A stretch of 64,000 nucleotides of DNA from Pterois miles. Lineage: Eukaryota; Chordata; Actinopteri; Perciformes; Scorpaenidae. The stretch lies in assembly GCA_947000775.1 (NCBI GenBank), contig CAMQGK010000149.1, positions 569,001-633,000 on the forward strand, written 5' to 3'. Shown here in pieces: positions 1-8,843 of the stretch (position 1 is the first letter of the stretch; every line of letters starts with the position of its first letter). The notes beneath the pieces are model-generated. The model was not told the DNA's origin. It saw only the letters and a program-made list of their open reading frames with translations, and ran no database searches. The position numbers were made by a program, and so were the translations under genes.

Positions 1-820
1 AAGTAGACCAGGTTGTGATCAGAGTGGCCAAGCAGGGGGAGGGGTGATGAGCTGTATGCATCTTTGGTATTTGCATACAGCAGAATCAGAGTTTTATTGT
101 CCCTGGTGTGACAGTTCACATACTGGGTGAAGGAGGGAAGAGTAGAGGACAGGGAGGCATGATTGAAGTCACCGGAGATGAGGAGGAGAGCCTGGAGCTG
201 CAACGTCTGCAGCTTTGACACGGAGGTGTGAAGAAACTTGCATGCCACCGTAGCGTCAGCTGACGGGGGAATATACACAGTTACTGCGATAACGTGTGAA
301 AATTCCCTCGGCAGGTAATATGGCCGAATGCTAACTGCTAGCAGCTCAATATCTCTCGTGCAGCACTGCTCCTTCACAAAAACGTGGCGTGGGTTACACC
401 ACCTGTTGTGGACTATCATCGCTAGTCCTCATCCTTCCCTCTTCCCGCTCTCAGCTGCTTTTCTGTCCGCCTGAAGCAGTTGAAAGCCGTCCAGTGCCAC
501 CTCCGAGTCTGGAGTGAGTTCATTCAGCCAGGTCTCCGTAAAACACCTGATGCTCGTCTCCCGGTACTCCCTCTGCAGTCTGGTTTGGGAGCGATCTCAC
601 ACATTCCCCATGATGACAGAAGGTATACAGGAATTATACCTTCTTCTCCCAGCACTTAACTCCAGCTCTGCAGCCCTGCTTCCTCCTCCTAATCTCTGCT
701 GGGATACTCGGTCTCTCATCTGAGAGTATCCTGGGGATGTTGAGCGCCAACAGCTGTTCCCGAGTGTCAACAATAGAGCCGTGACTGAATGGGACACCCG
801 AAGCAGAACTTATTATTTAC
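1..820 (-). mobile_element. CR1/Rex1-type LINE endonuclease fragment
   Basis: Read on the minus strand, 1-420 gives an endonuclease-type protein in broken frames: a GDFNH-like block (about 150-185), a CNTRxNKT-type block near 60-110 and a SDHNLV block at 5-30. These are the late motifs of the apurinic-like endonuclease of CR1/L2/Rex1 LINEs, which nick target DNA before target-primed reverse transcription. A better preserved relative lies at 16211-16860. No long frame survives and no reverse transcriptase of the same element follows, so this is a 5' fragment cut by the window edge. The 420-820 part is assigned only by continuity and similarity of composition. Confidence 0.55.
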
Positions 821-821
821 T

Positions 822-1345
822 ACTGATGGATCCCATTCTTTCAGCAAAGGGAGAATATAGGCATAACATACTGTAGATTTCCATATGTGAGGAATTTCAT
901 TGCTGGAAATTGTAGGTTTGAAAATATGCGTCAGAGGTTCTGGTATAAAGTCAACAGCTTGAGAAAGTGGGGGTCAAGCTTGTCAGGACCTATAGATTTG
1001 TTTGCATCCAGTGTCTTTAAGGCTCTGTGGACCTCTGTCACATTAAAATGAGTAAAAGTGAATGGTTGAGCCCTGGAGTTAATTAGGGGTGGTGAAGAGT
1101 TAGTCCTCTGCTTATTTGGATGACCTGGATGTACTGACTCAAATAAGGAGCCTGAAGAAACAAAACGTTCATAAAACAGTTAAGAATGGCAGATTTATCA
1201 GATACAGTACCCGAGTCTTTCACAATGTAGGCTGAAAACTTGTTTGTGGCTGCATCTCCACATGAAGATTTGATTACTTTCCAAAATTTCCGAGGATAAT
1301 TTAAATTACTAGTAGTTTTAGAAAGATAGTAGTCAGATTTAACCC
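822..1345 (-). mobile_element. LINE reverse transcriptase N-terminal fragment (inverted partner of 25850-26405)
   Basis: The minus strand reads as the segment before and into the fingers of a LINE reverse transcriptase: an RKFWKVIKSS-like motif near 1280, then a block containing IGPDKLDP near 985 (the usual 'GPD' motif before RT motif 1) and an IPxIWKSTxxxPI-like block near 860. Several stops and indels are present. The same sequence occurs on the plus strand at 25850-26405. The clade is probably CR1/L2-related, inferred from these motifs only. Confidence 0.6.
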
Positions 1346-1745
1346 TTTAATGAGAGAGTCCAGAGCTGTGATTGTTGTACAGATTGACAAACTTTGTCCT
1401 TTATGTCCTGAAGCCTACTCCTAAATGTGGGGAGGGTGTCTGCCTCCCAGACTGAAACAGGGAGCTAGGTCCACAGAAGAGGGGCTTCATAGCTGAGGGC
1501 TCTGGCTCCCGTTCTACTTTTGGCGACTTTTATGTAGATGAAAAGAAGGTAGTCCTTGAATTTTGTTTTATGTGGGAGTTAAAGGACATGTCCTGATCTA
1601 AGATGACTCCCAGATTGGTTACGGTGGTGCTCGAGGTCAGGGCAATGCCATCTAAAGTAATTATATAATTAGATAATTTGATAAATTGGTATTCGGGCCA
1701 TGCACAGTAACTTCACTTTTGTCTGAATTGAATGTCAGGAAGCTG
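1346..1745 (-). mobile_element. L2-type LINE RT C-terminal fragment
   Basis: Minus-strand reading gives a block ending in NLGVILDQDMSFNSHIK (about 1570-1625), followed by a RAPLLW..LPVSV..ADTLPTFK block (about 1420-1510), which is the usual C-terminal end of L2-like polyproteins. The order relative to the neighbouring RT N-terminus is wrong for one element, so two broken elements abut here. The plus-strand partner is 25240-25575. Confidence 0.6.
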
Positions 1746-2243
1746 CAGGTCATTCAGGTTTTTATGTCCTTAAGGCATGCATCGATAGATATAATTGGTA
1801 TTATCTGGATTGCAATCAAAGTTTATGGAGTGTTTTCTGAAAACAGAGACACGTGCTTTGTGATAAAACTGCACATTTTAGAGTGGACTTTTATTGTGAC
1901 CAGTCTAAGGCTGGCTAAAGCCATTCCAGAGACAGCTCATTCTCTACTTCTTTTTCCCCAGGCTTCAAAAATTACTCATGCACATGCATCCTTTTCCTGT
2001 CTCTTGCCTCACGTCGTGCCATCCTCCTGTTTTTGCTTTGCCCCCTCCCTTCCCCCTTGAATCTGCATATTTATTCTCTCTCTGCCGTGGCATGAATTGC
2101 TCTGCCTTTCCCAACCACGAGTCAGAGCTAAATGACTACATGTCACTGATCCTCCATCTGGCCCTGCAGTTTGGTGGTAACAGGTTCTCCACTTAGCACA
2201 CATTATGTTCATCTCAAGCTGCTGGTCGCTTGCAGCAGTACAA
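1746..2243. repeat. Non-coding part of an inverted repeat (partner 24915-25240)
   Basis: No gene is seen. From about 1900 to 2243 the reverse complement matches 24915-25240 closely, including the stretch around 2120-2230 (cag/tgg-rich, ending at a GTTGTACT-like boundary). Together with 822-1745 this makes an inverted pair of about 1.4 kb. Similarity stops at 2243, where the Gmr1-like element begins. Confidence 0.6.
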
Positions 2244-2539
2244 CAGCAGGTTTGGTAGGGGTAGGCAGCACTTTTATTTAATCCATTTTCTCCTGTTTCT
2301 GCTGTAGGAGTTAGGGCAGTGTTTTGTCTTTTGTTTTTTTTATGTTTGAGTAGGGCAGTTTAGGGCTATCAGCTCGTTTTGGTTGTTATTTTTGCTATTG
2401 CCTACCCTGATGTTTATTTACTGAATAAACGTTTTAAAAGGGCTGTAAATCATTTGTTGCTGGTGGTTTTTGGGAGCTTGGGAAAGGGGAGCCTCATTGT
2501 TTGTGTTGCACCAGGTTTCCCCTAGGCCGGAGTGTAACA
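2244..2539 (+). repeat. 5' LTR-like region of the Gmr1-like element
   Basis: This T-rich non-coding stretch has a canonical AATAAA at 2424-2429 and ends in TGTAACA, consistent with the ...CA terminus of an LTR. The left end is not defined: it abuts an unrelated repeat at 2243 and no matching 3' LTR survives, so the LTR call is inferred from position and ending. Confidence 0.45.
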
Positions 2540-2544
2540 TGAAT

Positions 2545-2557
2545 TGGGGGCTTGTCC
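2545..2557 (+). other. Candidate primer binding site (tRNA-Pro type)
   Basis: TGGGGGCTTGTCC differs at one base from the first 13 bases of the primer-binding site complementary to tRNA-Pro that many vertebrate retroelements use. It lies six bases downstream of the CA that ends the LTR-like region, close to where a primer-binding site should be. Confidence 0.45.
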
Positions 2558-2661
2558 CACCGTTTTGTTTTCCATATGCGGCTTGTGTTTTTGGATAAGT
2601 TTTGGCAGGTAACGTATGTGTGCAGTTTCTCGTTGCCAGTTTTCTTCTAGTTGTAGTAAGC

Positions 2662-3370
2662 ATGGAGTTTCAATTACATGATTTTGCCACTGATCCCTCT
2701 GTTAAGAAACTCGACAAGTGTAAAAAAGCAGAATTGTTAGGTATTGCGGAATTCTTTAAGATACAAGCCTCTAAATATCAACAAAGCTGAGTTAAAGCAA
2801 ATCCTTACAGAGAAACTAGGGGAGCAAGGTGTGTTTCCTGAGCCTGCTGAAGCGGCCAGTGAAAATGTGGAAGGCAAAGAGACGCTTCCTCCCTTGTCTC
2901 ACCTAGATCCTCTCCTACAGAGTGACATGAGTGCTGAGAAGCTCCAGCTGGTGCTTCACATTAAGGAGGTGGAGGTGAGAAATAAGGAGTTGGAGAGGGA
3001 GGCAATGCACCTACGGCCGAGAGCCCTGGAAGTGGAGAGGACACCTCCCCTCACATCTGCCTCCACCAATCAAGCTACAGCACCTACTCGTTCCCCTCAG
3101 GATAGCTTTACATCAGCAGACATGTGGCACTTGTTCCTCCATTCAGCGAAACAGAGGTTGATTCATACTTTTGTGCATTCGAGCGGATTGCATCTGCTCT
3201 GCACTGGCCAAAAGACATGTGGGCTATATTGTTACAAAGTAAGCTGGTGGATAGAGCACAGGAGGTATGTAATAGTCTTTCTCTAGACAGAGTCTAGATT
3301 ATGATACTGTTCAAGCAACCGTGCTCCGTGTCTATGAACTGGTTTATGAATTGATGCCGCCTTTAGGCCT
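2662..3370 (+). pseudogene. gag of the Gmr1-like element
   Basis: An ATG at 2662 opens a 42-codon frame rich in Lys and charged residues, which stops at 2788; a one-base shift continues it from about 2765 to 3100 with an acidic coiled-coil-like stretch (KEVEVRNKELEREA). A further shift around 3110 carries on with a block containing ETEVDSYFCAFERIA and WPKDMWAILLQSKL, which resembles the SCAN/capsid-like domain of fish Gypsy gag proteins. After about 3370 the gag is cut off with no zinc knuckle seen. It would form the particle shell in a live element; this copy is broken by at least two frameshifts and a deletion. Confidence 0.6.
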
Positions 3371-3406
3371 TTTGTTTCGTGTGATTTTTTTAGTCCATGC
3401 CCGAGG

Positions 3407-4080
3407 ATGGAGCCAGCCCCATGCCTATACTACACTATACTAGATACTGGGGCCAAACATTCTCTTATACGTGTAGGGATACTGCCTTTTACAAATCAAA
3501 TGTACTGCAGCTCAGATATACTGGCATGGGGTGTTAAGATGAGTGTTGTACATGTGCCTCTCCACACCATGCATTTGTTCTCCTCGTTAGTGACTCATTT
3601 GGTTTGCGACCTCAGTTGCCGGTACTGGGGGTTGACTTCATTCTCGGGAATGATTTAGCGGGGTTGAAAGTGTTCCCCTCCCCCAAAGTGGTTGACAAAC
3701 CCACCCTAGATGTGTGCAACCCCTCTTCCCTTTTTCCTGTGTGCGCCATTATGCGTGCTAGGGCTTGTAAACTAGGTGAAATGGTACACATTTCAGATAC
3801 ATTTCTGGCAGACACTACTATTGAGACTAGTAGTGATGTTATGGCTGACAGCCCTATGGAAACTGAATCCTCCGTATTGACAACAGCACCCGATCTGACA
3901 TTTTCAGTTGACAAAACGGAAGTGACTGAGGCCCAACAAAATGACTGTACTCTAGCAAGTATTTTGTCTGCTGCTGTTTCAGAAACCAAAAAGGAGCAGT
4001 CTGTCACTTCCTTTTTCAAGGATGGTGTCCTCATGCGAAGGTGGTCTCCTGTGCCGGGCAGCGACCACGATGCAGTCTGA
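3407..4080 (+). pseudogene. Aspartic protease and linker of the Gmr1-like element
   Basis: The active-site motif DTGAKHSLI is at about 3440-3470, and the distal GVDFILGNDLAG block lies in another frame at 3627-3665, so a frameshift splits the protease. A long Ser/Thr/Glu-rich linker follows in the second frame to a stop at 4078. Its end, FKDGVLMRRWSP, is the start of the H2C2 region that opens the integrase. In a live element this protease would process gag-pol. Confidence 0.65.
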
Positions 4081-5085
4081 CAATTAGTTGTGCCAACTCC
4101 ATTCCGTGTTCAAGTGCTCAGTTTGGCCCATGATCACAGTTTGTCGGATCACTTGGGCATTCAAAAAAGCGCATCCTCAGATATTTCTTTTGGCCAGGGT
4201 TAAAATCCGGAGTTGTTAATTTCTGCCGCTCCTGTCATACCTGTCAGTTAATGGGGAAGCCAAATCAAACGATTCCTGCTGCTCCTCTACACTCCATCCC
4301 GATAATTGGAGAACCCTTTGAACACATCTTGATAGACTGTGTAGGACCACTACCAAAAACTAAATCAGGTAATCAGTTTATTATGACCATGTGTGCTGCC
4401 ACCCGTTATCCCGAGGCTGTGCCTTTCCGTACGTTAAAAGCTAAAAGCATTGTAAAAGCAATTTTCACCACATTTGGTATTCCAAAGTACATACAAAGTG
4501 ATCAAGGCTCAAACTTTATGTCAAAGATTTTTGCTCAGATAATGTCCCAGTTGTCTGTTACGCAGTTGTCTGACCTCCAATTCGTACCATCCTGAGAGCC
4601 AAGGCACGTTGGAGAGGTTTCACCAAACGTTAAAGCCCATGCTCCATAAGTACTGTGTCGAGTCCGGTAGAGAATGGGTCTGCCTTTGTTGTTGTTTGCT
4701 GTATGTGAAACCATACAGGAATCGCTGGGTTTTAGTCCGGATGATCTGGTTTTCGGACACACCGTGCGTGGTCCGCTGCGTCTACTCAGGGAGAAGCGAC
4801 GCACAACCTTTTGGATTACATTAGCTTGTTCAAAGAGAAGTTGCATCATGCTTGTGAAACGGCTCGTCAGTCTCTTGCCTCTGCTCAGGATAAAATGAAA
4901 ACACTTATGACCAGAAATCTGTGGTGAGAAAGTTTCAGTCCGGTGACGAGGTGCTAGTGTTGCTACCAGCTGCTAGTGGGTTGCAAGCTAAATTCTCCGG
5001 CCCCTACGTCGTTGACTGTCAGTTAAGTGACACAGATTATGTCATTAAAACCCCCGATCGACGGAGGAAAACCCGTGTATACGTG
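4010..5085 (+). pseudogene. Integrase of the Gmr1-like element, placed before RT
   Basis: The H2C2 zinc-binding region (VLSLAHDHSLSDHLGIQK, then a CRSCHTCQL-like Cys pair) spans 4110-4250 with an internal shift. The catalytic core follows in frame from 4251: LIDCVGPLP carries the first Asp (about 4330), QSDQGSNF the second (about 4500), and YHPESQGTLERFH the Glu (about 4585-4625, after a frameshift near 4580). A C-terminal region with VRKFQSGDEVLVLLP (4925-4970) resembles the Gypsy integrase C-terminal domain. It would insert cDNA into the genome in a live element. Here at least three frame breaks are present. Confidence 0.75.
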
Positions 5086-5329
5086 TAAACGTTGTAAAAC
5101 ATTACTCCTCCCGTGCCGATAGCCTGACTCCCATAGTCCCAATTGCTGTGGTTGTATCGCCACCTCCAGCCAGTGAGGAGGATGGGTTGAGTGAAAGGCG
5201 AGGTTCTGTACCCTGTGCTCACCTAAAAAATTCAGAGGTTGTGTCAAAGTTGGATGAGTTTTGGGTTCATTTGCCAGAGCAGTCCCGGAGGGATGTAATA
5301 ATGTTAATCCATAGTTATCCCGAGCTTTT

Positions 5330-5985
5330 CGGTGATAACCCCACACAGACCCAACGTCCTTCAGCATGATATTTACGTCGGGCATAAACCTGTAAAACAA
5401 CATACCTATCGAGTGAATTCAGCAAAACGGGCTCCAGTGCGTGGAGCTCACCGTCATTGCTGGTGCCGAAATCAGATCAGTCTCCCCGTTTTTGTAACGA
5501 CTACAGGAAGCTTAATGCTATCACACGGCCAGATTCTTTTCCCCTGCCCAGGATTGAAGATTGTGTTGATCGCGTGGGTTCGGCTAAATTTGTCACAAAA
5601 GTTGACCTACTTAAAGGTTATTGGCAGGTGCCACTAACTCCACGCGCTTCAGACATGTCAGTGTTTGTGACACCAGATCATTTCTTACAATACAAGATAA
5701 TGCCATTTGGTCTTCGGAACGCCCCCGCCACCTTTCAGTGTTTCATGTCTATAGTACTTTCTGACGTTCAAAAATGTGAGGCATATCTGGATAATGTTGT
5801 GGTCCATTCCCCTACGTGGTCTGAGCATGTGGCAACAGTAGCGGAGATTTTCAGCCGGTTGCGTGGTGCTTCCCTAACACTGAATTGAACAAAATGTGAG
5901 TTTGGTAAAGCAGTGGTGACATATCTGGGTAAGCAGGTGGGGCAGGGTCAGGTGTGGCCCGTTAATGCAAAAGTCCAGGCATCAT
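5330..5985 (+). pseudogene. Reverse transcriptase of the Gmr1-like element, YLDN active site
   Basis: The order of motifs is CNDYRKLNAIT (5496), FPLPRIEDCVD, KVDLLKGYWQVPL (5600), MPFGLRNAPATFQ (5700) and AYLDNVVVHS (5790). The last should be YxDD; the second Asp is Asn here, so the polymerase site is lost. An N-terminal stretch before 5457 is in another frame, and a stop lies at 5886. The sequence continues into a connection region that leads to the RNase H. Length and motif spacing are normal for Gypsy RT. Confidence 0.8.
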
Positions 5986-5995
5986 AGATTTCCCT

Positions 5996-6594
5996 GTGCC
6001 CAAGACCCGACGGGAACTCCGCCGTTTTCTGGGAATGTGTGGATATTATCGAGGGTTCTGTAAAAATATTGCAGATGTAGTTGCTCCCCTGACTACCCTC
6101 TCCAGTACTGCTAAGCCTTTTGTGTTGTCTTCTAGTTGTCAAGAAGCTTTTGAGTCTTCCAAGGCCCTTCTGTGTAGTGCACCTATCCTTTCCTCCCCTG
6201 ACTTCTTGCGTCCCTTTAAACTTGAGGTGGATGCAAGTGCTCATGGGGTGGGGGTGGTCCTACTGCAGGAAGATGACCAAGAAATTGACCATCCCGTTTG
6301 TTTCTTCTCTAAGAAGTTTAACAAACACCAAGTAAATTACAGTACCATTGAGAAGGAAGCATTGGCTATGGTTCTGGCCCTTCAACATTTTGAGGTTTAT
6401 GTTGGTTCTACATCACTGCCCGTACTTGTGTATTCAGACCATAATCCTTTAGTTTTCCTATCCAAAATGCGCAACAACAATCAACGCTTAATGTTCTGGT
6501 CTCTGCTATTGCAGGACTTTAATATTGAAGTTAGGCATAAAAGAGGGAACGATAACGTAATGGCTGATGCCCTTTCCCGTGCTGGGGACCCGTA
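5996..6594 (+). pseudogene. RT connection and RNase H of the Gmr1-like element
   Basis: One open frame of about 199 codons begins with the RRFLGMCGYYRGFCKN block of the RT thumb/connection, then RNase H: LEVDASAHGVGVVL (first Asp), STIEKEALAM (Glu), VYSDHNPL (Asp) and the terminal NVMADALSRA (Asp). All four acidic positions are present. It ends with a stop at 6595, just before the purine-rich tract, so pol ends with RNase H rather than integrase. This is the least damaged part of the element. Confidence 0.8.
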
Positions 6595-6608
6595 AAACGA
6601 ACATTTCT

Positions 6609-6625
6609 TTGGGGGAGAAATGTTC
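6609..6625 (+). other. Polypurine tract and putative 3' LTR start
   Basis: TTGGGGGAGAAATG lies 15-25 bases after the pol stop; the G/A run is a fitting plus-strand primer and the following TG could start the 3' LTR. A TG microsatellite replaces the LTR almost at once. Confidence 0.4.
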
Positions 6626-6629
6626 GATT

Positions 6630-6633
<4 letters not shown>

Positions 6634-6673
<40 letters not shown>
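6634..6673 (+). repeat. (TG)n microsatellite
   Basis: An uninterrupted TG run of about 19 units. It leads directly into the repeat at 6674, as does the TG run at 17871. Confidence 0.95.
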
Positions 6674-6674
<1 letters not shown>

Positions 6675-6870
6675 CACAGTTTAGAAGAAACTGTTGATCA
6701 TGTCAGTTTTCTTGTCCTCTCTCTCCTCACATCCGCCAGGTGTTCAAATGAATGGAGCAATGTCCTTAAAGCCGGACTCAAACTGAATTTAAAATTATTT
6801 TCAGCTTGCCATTGTGTCCATCATTGCACCATTTTACAGAGAATACTTCAAAAGGAATTTCAGTTGCAGC
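6674..6870 (+). repeat. Direct repeat, copy 1 (partner 17915-18105)
   Basis: About 190 bases beginning GCCACAGTTTAGAAG match 17915-18105 with few changes. Both copies follow a TG run. The repeat family is not recognised and no coding potential is clear. Confidence 0.75.
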
Positions 6871-6879
6871 AACATTTGG

Positions 6880-7025
6880 TTCAGCGGATATGTACAGTTA
6901 CGTGTCATCTGCATAGCGATGGAAGTTCATGTTATGTTCTCTGATGATGTCACCTTGTGGCAACATGTAGAATGAGAACAATTACGGACCTAGACATCTC
7001 CCTTGTGGAACTCCATAACAGTTGT
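6880..7025 (-). mobile_element. L2/CR1-type RT fragment with YADDT block
   Basis: The reverse complement reads YGVPQGxCLGP at about 7000-7020, a MLPQGDI-like stretch and HRYADDTQL at about 6900-6925: RT motifs B' and C of a LINE, in damaged frames. It is an isolated 145-bp remnant. Confidence 0.65.
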
Positions 7026-7152
7026 CATGTTCCTTAGATGCATAATGATAAGAACTGAAAACATAGACTTGCTTTATTCAACAAACATGCAGAAAGAAGA
7101 GGAACAACAAAGACAATGTGAAACTCAAGATGGAAAAGACTTTTACTCACAG

Positions 7153-7599
7153 AAGACATGAAGTTGTTTGTGATGTACCAATGGTGGAGGATTTCATGAC
7201 AAGGTGGCCTGTTCTGTTTGAAGTCAGTGACGTAAGGCTTATCACATGCTGGATTTCTCATCTTGGATTTGCTGCCGATAAAAGGAAATCCTTGGGTACA
7301 CTGGCAAACTGCAAATATGCCGGGACTGTCCTAGTCTGCTGTATGTGTGATGCTGGCTTTCTCCTTGATGTTTACCGTTTTCTGATTACTTCCTGCTTTT
7401 TACCTGGTTTCAGATCAACACTGAATTCAAGAGAATCACCTGCCTCCCACTTCAGTCCGAGTTCCTGTCTCAGCTGGACCTCTACTCTGACAACCTGACA
7501 AGTCTGTTCCAAGAGAGAGGAGGACAGCTAGGGGCCAGGCTCAAAGCAGTCATTGCACAAATGGCTGATGGAAGTGATCTAGGGATCCTACGGTCATGA
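7153..7599 (+). pseudogene. SAMD3-like gene fragment, two exons and one intron
   Basis: Exon 7153-7231 (acceptor CACAG, donor GTAAGG) reads a block ending in FMTRWPVLFEVSD; exon 7414-7599 (acceptor TTTCAG) continues in phase with INTEFKRITCLPLQSEFLSQL, then LYSDNL and GGQLGARLKAVI, ending with TGA. These are segments of the sterile-alpha-motif protein SAMD3-like family, which is multicopy in fish; the SAM domain itself is not in the window. The 182-base intron has good borders, so this came from genomic duplication, not a retrocopy. No upstream or downstream exons are seen; an RTE LINE is inserted 70 bases after it. A minus-strand copy of the second exon is at 44806-44968. Confidence 0.6.
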
Positions 7600-7667
7600 A
7601 GAACAAGAAATGTTAAGATTTCTGACATTTTTTGGAAAAATATGATTTTTAGAATTGTGGAAAGATT

Positions 7668-7684
7668 ATGTAAAATTGTAGAAT
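7668..7684 (+). repeat. Target-site duplication, left copy
   Basis: ATGTAAAATTGTAGAAT is repeated without a mismatch at 10701-10717, exactly flanking the RTE LINE. Confidence 0.9.
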
Positions 7685-7719
7685 AATGTAGCCGCAAGGG
7701 GGCACAAGCCAGTGTCTTA

Positions 7720-8640
7720 TTGTGCCGGTCCCAAGCCTGGATAAATACAGAGGGTTGTGTCAGGAAGGGCATCCAACGTAAAACTTTTGCCAAATCAAAC
7801 ATGCGAATCAAATCTATGACTTCCATACCGGATCGGTTGAGGTCCGCCATCAGTGCTGTTCATTACAGGGTGCCGGTGGAAATTGGACTACTGTTCTACT
7901 ACCAAAGAAGGAGAGAAGGAAGGTGTGTTCGGAAGAAGAGAGAGAAGAGGAATGCCAAGAATATAGGACTGAGAGAAGGGACTTTGAATGTTGGAACTAT
8001 GACAGGAAAAGGTAGAGAGTTGGTTGACATGATGCAGAGGAGGAAGGTAGACATACTGTGTGTCCAGGAGACCAGGTGGAAAGGTTTAGGAGCAGGGTTC
8101 AAGTTGTTCTATCATGGTGTAGATAGGAAGAGAAATGGAGTAGGAGTTATCTTGAAGGAGGAGTTAGCTAGGAATGTCCTGGAGGTAAAAAGAGTATCAG
8201 ATAGAGTGATGAGTCTGAAGCTAGAAATCAAAGGTGTGATGTTCAATGTTGTTAGTGGGTATGCTCCACAAGTAGGATGTGAGTTGGAGGAGAAGGAGAA
8301 ATTCTGGTTGGACCTTGATGAAGTGATGCAGAGCATCCCTAGAAGTGAGAGAGTATCACTGGTTCAGACTTTAATGGACATGTTGGTGCAGGAAACAGAG
8401 ATGATGAGGAGGTGATGGGCAGGTTTGGTATCCAGGAGAGGAACGCAGAAGGACAGATGGTGGTTGACTTTGCAAAAAGGATGGAAATGGCTATCGTGAA
8501 TACTTTCTTCCAGAAGAGGCAGGAACACAGGGTGACCTATAAGAGTGGAGGTAGGAGCACACAGGTAGACAACACCTTGTGTAGACAGTGTAATCTGAAA
8601 AGTAGTGGTAGGCGAGAGTGTAGCCAGACAGCATAGGATG
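7720..8640 (+). pseudogene. RTE endonuclease region
   Basis: The frame opened at 7720 contains LREGTLNVGTMTGKGRELVD, then VDILCVQETRWKG (catalytic Glu), GVGVILKEE and VSGYAPQ; it stops at 8415 after a shift that spoils the expected GDLNGHVG block. The next frame (8412-8636) carries VDFAKRMEMAIVNTFFQKR and GRSTQVD, with the last SDHRLV-like block lost. The endonuclease nicks the target for target-primed reverse transcription; this copy is inactive. Confidence 0.8.
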
Positions 8641-8843
8641 GTGGTGTGGAGGATGACTGGTGGTGAGGAAGATGAAGAGGGCAACGGCAGAGCAGAGGAC
8701 GAAATGTTGGAAGCTGAAAAAGGAAGTGTTGCATGACTTTTAGGAAGGAGTTGAGACAGGCTCTGCGTGGTAAAGAGGTGTTTCCAGATGACTGGACAAC
8801 TTCAGCTAATGTGATCAGGTAGACAGGTAGGAGAGGACTTGGT

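Larger units (their letters stand above)
2244..6640 (+). mobile_element. Gmr1-like Gypsy LTR retrotransposon, degenerate
   Basis: Domains along the plus strand are: LTR-like sequence with AATAAA (2424) ending in TGTAACA (2539), a primer-binding-like site (2545-2557), gag (2662-3370), aspartic protease (from 3407), integrase (4010-5080), reverse transcriptase (5330-5980), RNase H (6200-6594), and a purine-rich tract (6610-6619) before a TG. Integrase precedes reverse transcriptase. That is Copia-like order in a Gypsy-type protein set, the hallmark of the Gmr1 group first described from Atlantic cod. Frameshifts, stops and an altered RT active site show it is dead. The 3' LTR appears lost: only a few bases follow the purine tract before a TG microsatellite. 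Confidence 0.8.

Noticed and set aside
3612..4034. 140-codon minus-strand frame
   Set aside because: Antisense of the protease-integrase linker of the Gmr1-like element.
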